Assembly (NCBI RefSeq): GCF_000745015.1
Contig: NZ_JQNA01000002.1
Coordinates: forward strand, 4,402,001 to 4,466,000
DNA length: 64,000 bases
Origin: Burkholderia sp. 9120
Lineage (GTDB): Bacteria; Pseudomonadota; Gammaproteobacteria; Burkholderiales; Burkholderiaceae
Direction of reading: 5' to 3'
Part shown: in pieces, positions 17,583-26,418 of the stretch
Layout: each line of letters opens with the position of its first letter
Position numbering within the stretch: the first letter of the stretch is position 1
The notes under the pieces: model-generated
Seen by the model: the letters and a program-made list of their open reading frames with translations, nothing else
Told to the model about the DNA's origin: nothing
Databases searched by the model: none
Translations under genes and position numbers: made by a program

Positions 17583-19751
17583 TTAGGGTTCGCAGACCAC
17601 CAGCGCGTGCAGTTCGTCGATATTGAACGGCTTCGCGAGAATCGCAACGCCGAGACGCCGTGCGCGGTCGAGCTCGTCGGCGTAGCCGGTCATCAGCGCG
17701 ATCTTCTGCGACGGCCACGCGCTGCGGACTTTTTCCGCGAGATCGATGCCGTTGAGCTTGCCGGGCATCTGGATATCGGACAGCACGAGCTCGAAGCGCG
17801 CGCCGCCCGTCAGCACGTCGAGCGCCTGGTCGGCGGTCGGTTCGTGCCGCACTTCGCAGCCGAAGGTCTCCAGCACGGCAGCCACGCCCGCCGCGACGTC
17901 TTCGTTGTCCTCCACCAGTAGCACCACGCCCGCCGAAGCGGGTATCGGCGGGCGAACCGTTTCGAGGTTCGCGGCGGCCGCGGCCTGCCGTTCGCGGTGA
18001 CGCGGCAAGTACAGCCTGACCGTCGTGCCGCTGCCCGGCACGCTTTCGATCTTCGCGGTGCCGCCGGCCTGCTCGCACATCGACAGCACCTGCGCGAGAC
18101 CGAGACCCGTGCCCGAGCCGCGCAGCTTGGTGGTGAACAGCGGCTCGAAGGCGCGCCGCGCGACGGCTTCGGGCATGCCCTCGCCGTCGTCGGAACAGGC
18201 GATCAGCACGTATTCGCCGTCGGGCAGCAAGGTATCGCTACCCACCAGCCGGTTGTTCTGGCAACGAATCACGAAGTGGCCGCCGCGCGGCATCGCATCG
18301 CGCGCGTTGACCGCGAGGTTCATGATCGCGAATTCGAGGTCGGTCGAATCGGCCAGCACCTGCCAGACGTTGTCGACCATGTTCAGCGCGAGTTCCACGT
18401 TATCGCCGAGCGCCGCGTCGATCAGCGGCGCGGCGGCGGGTAGCCAGTTCGCCAGATCGACCGCCTCCTGCTTGAGCGGCTGCTTGCGCGCCACGCTCAG
18501 CAGACGCCGCGTCAGCGATTCGGCGGTGGCGGTGGCGCGCTCGACCGCGAGCACTTCTTTTTCGAGGTTGTTGTAGCGCTTGAGGCGCGCCAGTTCGGTA
18601 TTGGCCGCGACTACCATCAGCAGATTGTTGAAGTCATGCGCGACGTTGGCGACCAGATTGCCGAGCGCGCCCATACGCTGCAACTGGCGGCTCGATGCTT
18701 CGGCGGACAGCCGCATCGCGACTTCACCCTGCCAGCGCTCCCACGCGCGGCGCTCGCCTTCGAGTTGGCGCAGCGAGTAAAACACCAGCAGCCAGATCGC
18801 GATGCACGGCACTGCCGTGAACGCGGCGATCATGATGAAATGCTGACGCCACGCGACGCCGATCGACTCGGTCGCGTACGCGCTCATCACATACAGCGGA
18901 TAGTCGCCGACGCGGCGAAACGCCAGCAGTCGCTCCACGCCGTCGACGGTGGAATGCAGGCGCACATGACCGAACAGTTGTTTGTCGCGCAGGGCTTCGG
19001 TAAAGGCGCTCTGCGAGGTGGGCTTCGAACCCGGCGGCCATTCGGGGTAACGCACCAGCAGATTGCCGTCCTGGCGATACAGCCCCAAGGCCAGCGACGA
19101 ATCGCCATTAGTCAGTTCACGGTAGAAGCGTAAAAAGTAGTCGTTGCGCAGCGCGACGGACACTTCACCGAGGAACTGGCCATCAACACCGGAGCGGCCG
19201 GTCGAGGTGGTGAACACATTGGTGCGCGACACAGGCCCGAAGATCGGCAACGAGAAATACGGTTGCGGACGCATGGCCTTGGCGGCGATAAAGTCGTCGC
19301 GCTGCGCGTTCGACAGGGTCGGCGCCGGATACGCGAGACTCGACACCAGCAGATCGCCTTTCGCGCCGAGCAGATAGATGGACGACACCTGCGGAAAGTC
19401 ACCGCCGATTTCGCGCAACCGGCCGTGCAACTGCGCGTCATGCGCGCGAACCTGCGCGTCGTCTTCATTGCCCAGCAAATCGACGATGCGCGACGCCATC
19501 TGCTGGTTGAGGTCCATCACCTTGACGGCCTGTTCCTCGGTCACGCGAGCGAGCCGGTCGATCATGTCGTTCGAATCGGCAATGCGGCGCTGGTAATCGA
19601 AGTAGCCGTAACCCGCCAGACAGACCAGCGGAAACACAATCGATACGGCGAGCACGATCAGCAGCATGCGCCGCGTGGCCGCGAAGTTTCGCGACGGCAT
19701 CGGGAAATCGACTGCAACTCGCTCCGCACGCTGCACGGCCACGATCTCCAT
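17583..19751 (-). CDS. Membrane hybrid histidine kinase with extracytoplasmic sensor and receiver
   Basis: The 722-residue protein has a first transmembrane helix at about 30-50 (MLLIVLAVSIVFPLVCLAGYG), a periplasmic region of about 250 residues resembling a double Cache sensor, and a second helix at about 305-328. The cytoplasmic part holds the phospho-acceptor His in NVAHDFNNLLMV (about 370), HATPase motifs NLAVNARDAMP and GSGTGLGLAQV, and a C-terminal receiver with the Asp in LVLSDIQMPG (about 660). HDFNN-type kinases often signal through their own receiver. The ligand and downstream target cannot be read from the context. An alternative start 17 codons downstream (MPSRNF) is possible. Confidence 0.92.
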   Translation of the reverse strand: MEIVAVQRAERVAVDFPMPSRNFAATRRMLLIVLAVSIVFPLVCLAGYGYFDYQRRIADSNDMIDRLARVTEEQAVKVMDLNQQMASRIVDLLGNEDDAQVRAHDAQLHGRLREIGGDFPQVSSIYLLGAKGDLLVSSLAYPAPTLSNAQRDDFIAAKAMRPQPYFSLPIFGPVSRTNVFTTSTGRSGVDGQFLGEVSVALRNDYFLRFYRELTNGDSSLALGLYRQDGNLLVRYPEWPPGSKPTSQSAFTEALRDKQLFGHVRLHSTVDGVERLLAFRRVGDYPLYVMSAYATESIGVAWRQHFIMIAAFTAVPCIAIWLLVFYSLRQLEGERRAWERWQGEVAMRLSAEASSRQLQRMGALGNLVANVAHDFNNLLMVVAANTELARLKRYNNLEKEVLAVERATATAESLTRRLLSVARKQPLKQEAVDLANWLPAAAPLIDAALGDNVELALNMVDNVWQVLADSTDLEFAIMNLAVNARDAMPRGGHFVIRCQNNRLVGSDTLLPDGEYVLIACSDDGEGMPEAVARRAFEPLFTTKLRGSGTGLGLAQVLSMCEQAGGTAKIESVPGSGTTVRLYLPRHRERQAAAAANLETVRPPIPASAGVVLLVEDNEDVAAGVAAVLETFGCEVRHEPTADQALDVLTGGARFELVLSDIQMPGKLNGIDLAEKVRSAWPSQKIALMTGYADELDRARRLGVAILAKPFNIDELHALVVCEP

Positions 19752-20033
19752 GAAAGGTCTTTACAAGGCAAGGCGCGCATTTCTTTCGAATACCCATGCG
19801 CGGCGCGTTGTTCGTGCGCTATTTCCTGCTTTCCTGAATTTACCTCACTTCCGTCGTTCTCCCTAGCGCGCGCGACGACGAAAAATGTCTTCGGACAAGT
19901 CGGGCGGTCGTGGGCACGTGGATTGCTGACGCAGAGGCGTTCGGCGAATTCCGCCATGCCTGTGTGCTGCGCTGCAATGCGCGACATTGCTTTAAACATC
20001 GAATCGAAGTTCACCGCCCGCGAGGAACCGGCC

Positions 20034-21608
20034 ATGTCCACCACTGCCCGACGCGTCGCCCAGCTCTCGCAACTGCGAGCGGATCGTGCTGAACGCGTGG
20101 AGGTGGACGACGAAAAAATTCTGCTGGTGCGCGACGGCGATACCGTTCGCGCCTACGCCGCCGATTGCCCGCATGCCGGCGCGCCACTGGAAGAAGGCGC
20201 GCTGTGCAATGGAAAAATCATTTGCCCGTGGCACAAAGCCATGTTCGATGTCGCCACCGGCGACGTGCTCGAACCTTGCGCGCTGATCGCGCTCGACCGT
20301 TACCCCGTGATCGTGACCGGCGACGACGTGATAGTCACCCCCGAAAAACTTCCGCGCCCGATGCACAACGCATCGTCGCGCGATCCGCATTACGTGATCA
20401 TCGGCGCGGGCGCGGCGGGTGCCGCCGCTTGCGCCGCATTACGCGAAGGCGGTTTTGCGGGCCGCCTCACGATGATCGGCGCCGAGCCGCACGCACCTTA
20501 CGATCGCACTGCACTCAGCAAATTCGTGCCGTCCGGTGAAATGGCGCCGGCCGACGTACCGCCGCTGCTGTCGCCCGACTGGTACGCGCAACACGACGTG
20601 GAACGGCTCGTCGCGACAGTCGCACGTCTCGACGTGCCGAAGCGCACGATTCATTTTGAAAGCGGCGGCGAACTCACTTACGACACCGCGCTGCTCGCCA
20701 CCGGCAGCACGCCGAAACTACCCGATATCCCCGGCTGCGAACTCGGCGGCGTGCATGTACTGCGCACGCTCGACGACGCCGCCGCGCTGGTCGACGCGTT
20801 CGGCGACGACCCGTCGCAAGTGCGGGTCGCGATTATCGGCGGCAGCTTTATCGGTCTGGAAACGGCCTCGGCGTTACGCACGCGCAATGCGCAGGTCACC
20901 GTGATCGCGCCGGACAGCGTGCCGTTCGCGAAGCAGTTCGGCGAACGTGCCGGCGCGATGATCCGCGAATTGCACGAGCGTCATGGCGTGGTGTTCCGAC
21001 TCGGCGCGAAGGTCGCCTCGCTCGAAGGCGAAGAAGGCAACGTGCATGACGTGATGCTCGAAGGCGGCGAACATGTGGCTGCCGATCTCGTGTTGCTAGG
21101 CACGGGCGTTGCGCCGGCTACCGGTTTTGTCGAAGGACTCCCGTTGCAGAAAGACGGCGGCGTGATCGTGAATGCCGGCATGCAGGCCGCGCCCGGACTG
21201 TATGCGGCCGGCGATATCGCGGCGTTTCCGCTGGTCGAGAACCGCGAGCCGTTGCGTATCGAACATTGGCGGCTCGCGCAACAGCACGCGCGGATCGCGG
21301 CGCAAAACATGTGCGGTGCGCGGCATCGTTATAGCGGCGTGCCGTTTTTCTGGACCTATCACTTCGGTAAAAACTTTGAATACCTCGGCCATGCGAGCGA
21401 GTGGGACGAGTTCGTTGTCCATGGCGAGTTGGAGAACCAGCAATTCGTCGCGCTGTATGTAAAAGACGGCCAGGTTGCCGCCGTACTCGCCTGCGAGCAT
21501 GAAGCGCACACCGCGCGTCTGATCGATGCGATGCGCGACGGTCTGTCGCGCGCTGACGCGTTGGCGATTATCGAAGAAGTCGATTCCCTGAAGGAGAAAC
21601 CGCAATGA
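20034..21608 (+). CDS. Rieske-domain FAD/NAD-dependent reductase fusion
   Basis: The 524-residue protein begins with a Rieske [2Fe-2S] domain (about 1-110) with CPHAGAPLEEG and CPWHKAMFD supplying the Cys-His pairs. It continues with an FAD/NAD(P)-dependent oxidoreductase: FAD motif VIIGAGAAGAAAC (about 122), NAD motif VAIIGGSFIGLE (about 265), the second FAD motif GLYAAGDIAAFP (about 388) and a reductase C-terminal domain. This layout matches AIF-type ferredoxin reductases, which pass electrons from NAD(P)H to iron-sulfur or haem partners. The start at 20034 has AGGAA and follows a divergent kinase gene. The stop overlaps the next start by 4 bases. Confidence 0.92.
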   Translation: MSTTARRVAQLSQLRADRAERVEVDDEKILLVRDGDTVRAYAADCPHAGAPLEEGALCNGKIICPWHKAMFDVATGDVLEPCALIALDRYPVIVTGDDVIVTPEKLPRPMHNASSRDPHYVIIGAGAAGAAACAALREGGFAGRLTMIGAEPHAPYDRTALSKFVPSGEMAPADVPPLLSPDWYAQHDVERLVATVARLDVPKRTIHFESGGELTYDTALLATGSTPKLPDIPGCELGGVHVLRTLDDAAALVDAFGDDPSQVRVAIIGGSFIGLETASALRTRNAQVTVIAPDSVPFAKQFGERAGAMIRELHERHGVVFRLGAKVASLEGEEGNVHDVMLEGGEHVAADLVLLGTGVAPATGFVEGLPLQKDGGVIVNAGMQAAPGLYAAGDIAAFPLVENREPLRIEHWRLAQQHARIAAQNMCGARHRYSGVPFFWTYHFGKNFEYLGHASEWDEFVVHGELENQQFVALYVKDGQVAAVLACEHEAHTARLIDAMRDGLSRADALAIIEEVDSLKEKPQ

Positions 21609-21787
21609 CGGAACACAAGGAAAAACATCCGCACTCGAACAAGAGCGAGAAACAGATCGACAAACAGGTCGAAGACAGTTTTCCCGCCAGCGATCCGCCC
21701 TCCACGGGCGGCACCACGAAGATCGTGCCCGACAAGGAACACGCGTCGAAGCCGCACACGCCGGCCGATAAGCCGGGTCACCGCTAG
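21605..21787 (+). CDS. Small hydrophilic protein with FPASDPP motif
   Basis: The 60-residue product starts inside the reductase stop codon (ATGA overlap), with GGAG in the end of that gene, so it is translationally coupled. It is rich in Lys, His, Glu and Pro and contains VEDSFPASDPPST, a motif I have seen in small proteins of alpha- and betaproteobacteria, mostly of unknown function. No membrane segment or signal is present. A terminator follows, so it closes the transcription unit. A role linked to the reductase is inferred only from coupling. Confidence 0.7.
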   Translation: MTEHKEKHPHSNKSEKQIDKQVEDSFPASDPPSTGGTTKIVPDKEHASKPHTPADKPGHR

Positions 21788-21805
21788 CACGCTTTCCGTA
21801 CCGAT

Positions 21806-21838
21806 ACCGCCCCGACGCACCGCCGACGGGGCGGTTTT
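21806..21838 (+). terminator. Intrinsic terminator after the reductase operon
   Basis: A 9-bp stem (21806-21814 with 21827-21835, arm ACCGCCCCG) with a 12-base loop is followed by TTTT. It lies 18 bases beyond the small-protein stop and before the efflux operon, separating the two transcription units. Confidence 0.75.
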
Positions 21839-21886
21839 CTCTGCTATGCATCTGCTGCCCCTCTCGAACGACGGGAACGAATCGCC

Positions 21887-23077
21887 ATGTCAGACGAAAC
21901 CGACGCCGCTGAAGACACACAAGAGCAGGACGAACATAAAAAACCGCAGGACAGTAAAGACGAGAAGTCGGACAGCAATAAAGACGACGACAGTGGCAAA
22001 GGTGATGGCAAAGGCGACGACGGCGACGACAAAAAGCGCAAGAAGCCCAGCAAAAAACCGCTGATCATTCTTGCCATCGTGGTGATCCTGCTGGCGATCG
22101 TTGCGTTCATCTGGTGGTTCGCGACCCGCAACGAACTGACCACCGACGACGCCTACACCGACGGCAACGCAATCACCATGGCGCCGAAAGTCTCGGGCTA
22201 CGTGGTGCAGCTCGCCGTCAACGATAACGTCTACGTCCACAAGGGCGATCTGCTGATCGTGATCGACAAGCGCGACTATCAGGCGCAAGTCGATCAGGCT
22301 CAGGCCCAGGTCGGCCTCGCGAAAGCGCAACTGAATGCCGCCCAGGTTCAGCTCGATATCGCGCGCGTTCAATATCCGGCGCAGTACCGTCAGGCCAGGG
22401 CACAGACCTCGTCGGCGGAAGCGAACCTCAAGCAGGCTCAGGCCGCGTACATCCGCCAGCATGCGGTGGATCAGCGGGCCACGTCGCAGCAGAATATCGA
22501 CACCGCCGATGCGCAGCAGCAATCCGCGCACGCCAGCGTCGAGCAGGCGCGCGCGCAGCAGCAGACCGCGAGCCTCGTGCCGCAACAGATCCGCCAGACG
22601 GAAGCGACCGTCGAGGAACGCCGTCAGCAGGTGCAGCAAGCCGAAGCACAACTCGAACAGGCGCAACTGAATCTCTCGTACTGCGAGGTGCGCTCGCCGT
22701 CCGACGGCTGGATCACGCGGCGCAACGTGCAGCTCGGCAGCTTTTTGCAGGCGGGCGTGTCGCTATTTTCGATCGTCACGCCGCAGGTGTGGGTGACGGC
22801 GAACTTCAAGGAGTCGCAACTCGAACGCATGCGGCCCGGCGACAAGGTGAAGGTCGAAGTCGACGCGTATCCGAAACTCGATCTGCACGGCCACGTGGAC
22901 AGCGTTCAGCTCGGCAGCGGCTCGCGTTTCTCGGCGTTTCCGGCGGAGAACGCCACCGGCAACTTCGTGAAGATCGTGCAGCGCGTGCCGGTGAAAATCG
23001 TCATCGACGACGGCTTGCCGCGCGATCAGCCGCTCGGACTCGGTTTGTCGGTCACGCCGAAGGTGTATCTGAAATGA
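21887..23077 (+). CDS. Efflux pump membrane fusion protein, EmrA/HlyD family
   Basis: The 396-residue periplasmic adaptor has one transmembrane helix (about 60-80, LIILAIVVILLAIVAF), a lipoyl/barrel-sandwich half (APKVSGYVVQLAVNDN, about 103), a long alpha-helical coiled coil rich in Gln and Ala (about 135-255), the second lipoyl half (YCEVRSPSDGWITRRNVQLG) and a beta-barrel domain to the C-terminus. The N-terminal 58 residues are an unusually long charged tail dominated by Asp, Lys, Glu and Gly. With the transporter and outer membrane factor that follow it forms a tripartite drug or organic-acid efflux pump. Substrates are unknown. Confidence 0.93.
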   Translation: MSDETDAAEDTQEQDEHKKPQDSKDEKSDSNKDDDSGKGDGKGDDGDDKKRKKPSKKPLIILAIVVILLAIVAFIWWFATRNELTTDDAYTDGNAITMAPKVSGYVVQLAVNDNVYVHKGDLLIVIDKRDYQAQVDQAQAQVGLAKAQLNAAQVQLDIARVQYPAQYRQARAQTSSAEANLKQAQAAYIRQHAVDQRATSQQNIDTADAQQQSAHASVEQARAQQQTASLVPQQIRQTEATVEERRQQVQQAEAQLEQAQLNLSYCEVRSPSDGWITRRNVQLGSFLQAGVSLFSIVTPQVWVTANFKESQLERMRPGDKVKVEVDAYPKLDLHGHVDSVQLGSGSRFSAFPAENATGNFVKIVQRVPVKIVIDDGLPRDQPLGLGLSVTPKVYLK

Positions 23078-23159
23078 CGGCGCTCGTGTCGACCTCGAAA
23101 ACGGCTCTCGTTCGCGTGGTAGTTGCCGGCCGCGCCAATCCGTCTGACGCGGTGTGCCC

Positions 23160-24746
23160 ATGAGTTCAGCCGACGCCAGCCAGGACCACGCCAACTGGAA
23201 GCCGGCCGCCAATCCGTGGCTGATCGCGATTGTCGTGACGCTCGCGGCATTCATGGAAGTGCTCGACACGACCATTGTGAACGTCGCGTTGCCGCACATT
23301 GCCGGCACCATGTCCGCCAGTTACGACGAAGCCACGTGGACCCTCACCTCTTACCTCGTGGCCAACGGCATCGTGCTGCCGATCTCGGGTTTTCTCGGCC
23401 GCGTGATGGGTCGCAAGCGCTACTTCCTCGTCTGCATCATCGCGTTCACGGTCTGTTCGTTCCTGTGCGGAATTGCTACCGATCTTTGGCAACTGATTAT
23501 CTTCCGCATTTTGCAGGGCTTTTTCGGCGGCGGTCTGCAGCCGAACCAGCAGTCGATCATTCTCGACACCTTCCCGCCCGAACAACGCGGCCGCGCGTTT
23601 TCGATTTCGGCGATAGCGATCGTCGTCGCCCCCGTGCTCGGGCCGACGCTCGGCGGCTGGATCACCGACAACTTCTCGTGGCGCTGGGTGTTTCTGCTCA
23701 ACGTGCCGGTCGGCGTGCTGACCACGCTCGCGGTCATGCAACTGGTCGAGGACCCGCCGTGGAAAAAGAATGCCGACACGAAAGTATCGATCGACTACAT
23801 CGGCATCTCGCTGATCGCGATCGGGCTTGGCTGTCTGCAGGTCATGCTCGATCGCGGCGAGGACGACGACTGGTTCTCATCGAACTTCATTCGCATCTTT
23901 GCGGTGCTGGCAGTCGCGGGGATTGTCGGTGCGACGCTCTGGCTGCTGTACACGAAGAAACCCGTGGTCGATCTGCGCTGCCTGAAAGATCGCAATTTCG
24001 CGCTCGGCTGCATGACGATCGGCGCCTTCGCCACCGTGCTGTACGGCAGTGCGGTGCTGGTGCCGCAACTCGCGCAGCAGCAACTCGGCTACACGGCGAT
24101 GCTCGCGGGCCTCGTGCTGTCACCCGGCGCGGTGCTGATCACGCTGGAGATACCGATCATCAGCAAGCTGATGCCGTATATCCAGACGCGTTTCCTGGTC
24201 GCGACGGGCTTCGCGTTGCTGGCGTGCGCGCTCGCCTATTCGCATCTGCTGGTGCCCAATATCGATTACGCGACGCTGGTGAAGATGCGCAGCGCGCAAT
24301 CGCTCGCGATCGGCTTTCTATTCGTGCCGATCACCACCCTTGCCTACCTGACCGTGCCGCCAAAGTTGAACGACGACGCGTCGGCGCTCTTCACGATGTT
24401 TCGCAACGTGGCGGGGTCGATCGGCATTTCGCTGTCGACCGCACTGATCCGCGAGCGTACTCAGGCTCGCATGGCGCATCTTTCCGAACACATGTCCACG
24501 CTCTCGCAAAACTACAACGACGCCGTGCAGCGCAGCGCGAAAACCATCGCCGACATGACCGGCGTGCCATTCGCGCAGGCCATGCAAACCGCCACCGGCC
24601 GCCTGTACACCGAGTTCATTTCGCAATCGACCATTCTCGCTTACGTCGACGTGTTCGCGATTCTCGCGGTGTTCTGCGCGCTCTGCATTCCGATGACGTT
24701 CTTCTTTTCTCCGGCCAAAGCGGCCGGCGGTGCGGGAGGACATTGA
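23160..24746 (+). CDS. MFS drug efflux transporter, EmrB/QacA (DHA2) family
   Basis: The 528-residue inner membrane protein has about 14 transmembrane helices. The DHA2 signature LDTTIVNVALPHIAG follows helix 1, the loop 2-3 motif GRVMGRKRYF is present, and the helix 5 motif appears as APVLGPTLGGWI. It exports hydrophobic compounds with proton influx, and here would work with the adaptor upstream and the outer membrane channel downstream. The ATG at 23160 was chosen; a GTG two codons earlier is also in frame. There is no strong ribosome binding site. The gap to the adaptor is 82 bases. Confidence 0.94.
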   Translation: MSSADASQDHANWKPAANPWLIAIVVTLAAFMEVLDTTIVNVALPHIAGTMSASYDEATWTLTSYLVANGIVLPISGFLGRVMGRKRYFLVCIIAFTVCSFLCGIATDLWQLIIFRILQGFFGGGLQPNQQSIILDTFPPEQRGRAFSISAIAIVVAPVLGPTLGGWITDNFSWRWVFLLNVPVGVLTTLAVMQLVEDPPWKKNADTKVSIDYIGISLIAIGLGCLQVMLDRGEDDDWFSSNFIRIFAVLAVAGIVGATLWLLYTKKPVVDLRCLKDRNFALGCMTIGAFATVLYGSAVLVPQLAQQQLGYTAMLAGLVLSPGAVLITLEIPIISKLMPYIQTRFLVATGFALLACALAYSHLLVPNIDYATLVKMRSAQSLAIGFLFVPITTLAYLTVPPKLNDDASALFTMFRNVAGSIGISLSTALIRERTQARMAHLSEHMSTLSQNYNDAVQRSAKTIADMTGVPFAQAMQTATGRLYTEFISQSTILAYVDVFAILAVFCALCIPMTFFFSPAKAAGGAGGH

Positions 24747-24747
24747 T

Positions 24748-26361
24748 ATGACACGCTCGCGTTTTGCTCCAAAGCTATCGGTGCTTTCTCTGGCCATGTT
24801 GCTCGCCGCTTGCAGCGTCGGGCCGGATTTTCATGCGCCCAACGCCGACGTGCCCGCGCAGTGGCGCGATCCGCAGCGCGCCGCTGCTGCTGCTTCCACG
24901 GCTTCGGCCACGGCCACGCCGGCTTCCGCTGCGAGCGTGGCGTCCGTGCCGACGCTCGACACCGATCCGGACCCTCGCTGGTGGCGCAATTTCAACGATC
25001 CGCAGCTCGACACGCTGATCGAACGCGCCGTGCGCGGCAATCTGGATTTGCAGGAGGCCGTGTTGCGCATCGTCGAAGCGCGCACGCAGGTGCAAAGCGC
25101 CGCGGCTCAGGGACTGCCGAACGTGCGCGCGACCGGCAGCTACCAGCGCGAACAGCTCGGCGTGAAGGGCTTTCTCGAATCGGACGGCGTCTACGACAAG
25201 GTCAACCAGCTCGGCGCGGCGAACTCGCCGGTCAACGCAATCGCGCCGGGTGCGGGCGCGACGCTGCAAAGCGGCGCGAACAACCTGCTGAACCAGCTCA
25301 CCGCGCCGGTCAATCTCTGGCAGGCGGGCTTCGACGCGTCGTGGGAGTTGGACCTGTTCGGCCGTGTGCGTCGCTCGGTCGAGGCCGCGAAGGCGCAAAC
25401 CGAAGCGGCCGAGGAAAGCCGCAACGACGCGCTGCTGTCGCTCGAAGCCGAAGTCGCGCAAACCTACCTGCAATTGCGCGGCGCACAGGCCTTGCACGAC
25501 ATCACGGTGAGCCTCGTCGATCAGCAGCGCGAGATCGTCACGCTGACGCAGAGTCAGGCGAAGGTCGGTCTCGCCAGCCAGATCGATGTCAAAAGCGCCG
25601 TCGCGCAGCTCGCGCAAACCCAGGCGCAGTTGCCGCAATTCGACCAGCAGATCGCCCAGGCGTTGAACGGCCTCGCTTATCTGGTGGGCGAAGCGCCCGG
25701 CGCCCTGGAAACGGAACTCGGCACGCCCGCCGCGGTGCCGCCGGTGCCGCCCACTGTGCCGGTCGGTTTACCGTCGACGCTGGCGCGCCGCCGGCCGGAT
25801 ATTCGCCGCGCCGAGGCCAACCTGCATGCCGCGACGGCGAACGTCGGCGTGGCGGTCGCGCAGTTTTACCCGGACGTGTCACTGACCGGCCAGGTCGGCA
25901 CGCGCGCGACGAATGCAAGCGATCTGTCGCGCTGGTCGCATCTGTTCTATTCGTTCGGGCCAAGCGTGTCGCTGCCGATTTTTCAGGGCGGTGTGCTGGT
26001 GTCGAATCTGCGGATGTCGAAAGCGCAGCAGGCGGAGGCGGCGCTCGATTACCGCAAGACCGTGCTGACGGCGCTGCGCGATGTCGATAACGCGCTAGTG
26101 GTGTATCGCACCGATCAGGCGCGACGCGACGCGTTGGGCGACAGCGTGGCTGCGCAGCAAACTTCTTACGAACTGGCGCGGGACAGCTATCGGAAAGGGA
26201 TCACGAGTTTTATCAACGTGCTCGATGCGGAGCGGCAACTAGCGCAGGCCCGGCAACAATATGCGCAGGGCACCGTGCAGGTGAGCACCGATCTGGTGGC
26301 GTTGTATAAGGCGCTGGGAGGTGGGTGGCAAGGTGGGGAGGCATCGAACGTTAGCCGCTAA
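24748..26361 (+). CDS. Outer membrane efflux lipoprotein, NodT/OprM family
   Basis: The 537-residue protein has a lipoprotein signal (LAMLLAACSVGPDFHAP; lipid-modified Cys in LLAAC at about residue 22) followed by VGPDFHAP, the typical opening of RND/MFS outer membrane factors. A low-complexity Ala/Ser/Thr stretch (about 45-75) precedes two repeats of the TolC-like helical barrel, with ASWELDLFGRVRR in the first and ARRRPDIRRAEANL in the second. The start at 24748 has GGGAGG upstream and follows the transporter stop by one base, so it is the last gene of the efflux operon. The stop lies within a hairpin arm. Confidence 0.94.
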   Translation: MTRSRFAPKLSVLSLAMLLAACSVGPDFHAPNADVPAQWRDPQRAAAAASTASATATPASAASVASVPTLDTDPDPRWWRNFNDPQLDTLIERAVRGNLDLQEAVLRIVEARTQVQSAAAQGLPNVRATGSYQREQLGVKGFLESDGVYDKVNQLGAANSPVNAIAPGAGATLQSGANNLLNQLTAPVNLWQAGFDASWELDLFGRVRRSVEAAKAQTEAAEESRNDALLSLEAEVAQTYLQLRGAQALHDITVSLVDQQREIVTLTQSQAKVGLASQIDVKSAVAQLAQTQAQLPQFDQQIAQALNGLAYLVGEAPGALETELGTPAAVPPVPPTVPVGLPSTLARRRPDIRRAEANLHAATANVGVAVAQFYPDVSLTGQVGTRATNASDLSRWSHLFYSFGPSVSLPIFQGGVLVSNLRMSKAQQAEAALDYRKTVLTALRDVDNALVVYRTDQARRDALGDSVAAQQTSYELARDSYRKGITSFINVLDAERQLAQARQQYAQGTVQVSTDLVALYKALGGGWQGGEASNVSR

Positions 26362-26381
26362 ACGATGGGGGTCGTTTAGCG
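26356..26381 (+). terminator. Hairpin overlapping the stop codon of the efflux operon
   Basis: A 10-bp perfect stem (26356-26365 with 26372-26381, arm CGCTAAACGA) has a 6-base G-rich loop. The TAA stop (26359-26361) lies in the 5' arm, the same arrangement as at the aldolase gene. There is no strong T-run. The next gene converges from the right. Confidence 0.5.
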
Positions 26382-26418
26382 TGTACCGCTAGCGCTCGCC
26401 CGTTTGAGGCGGTGCAGG

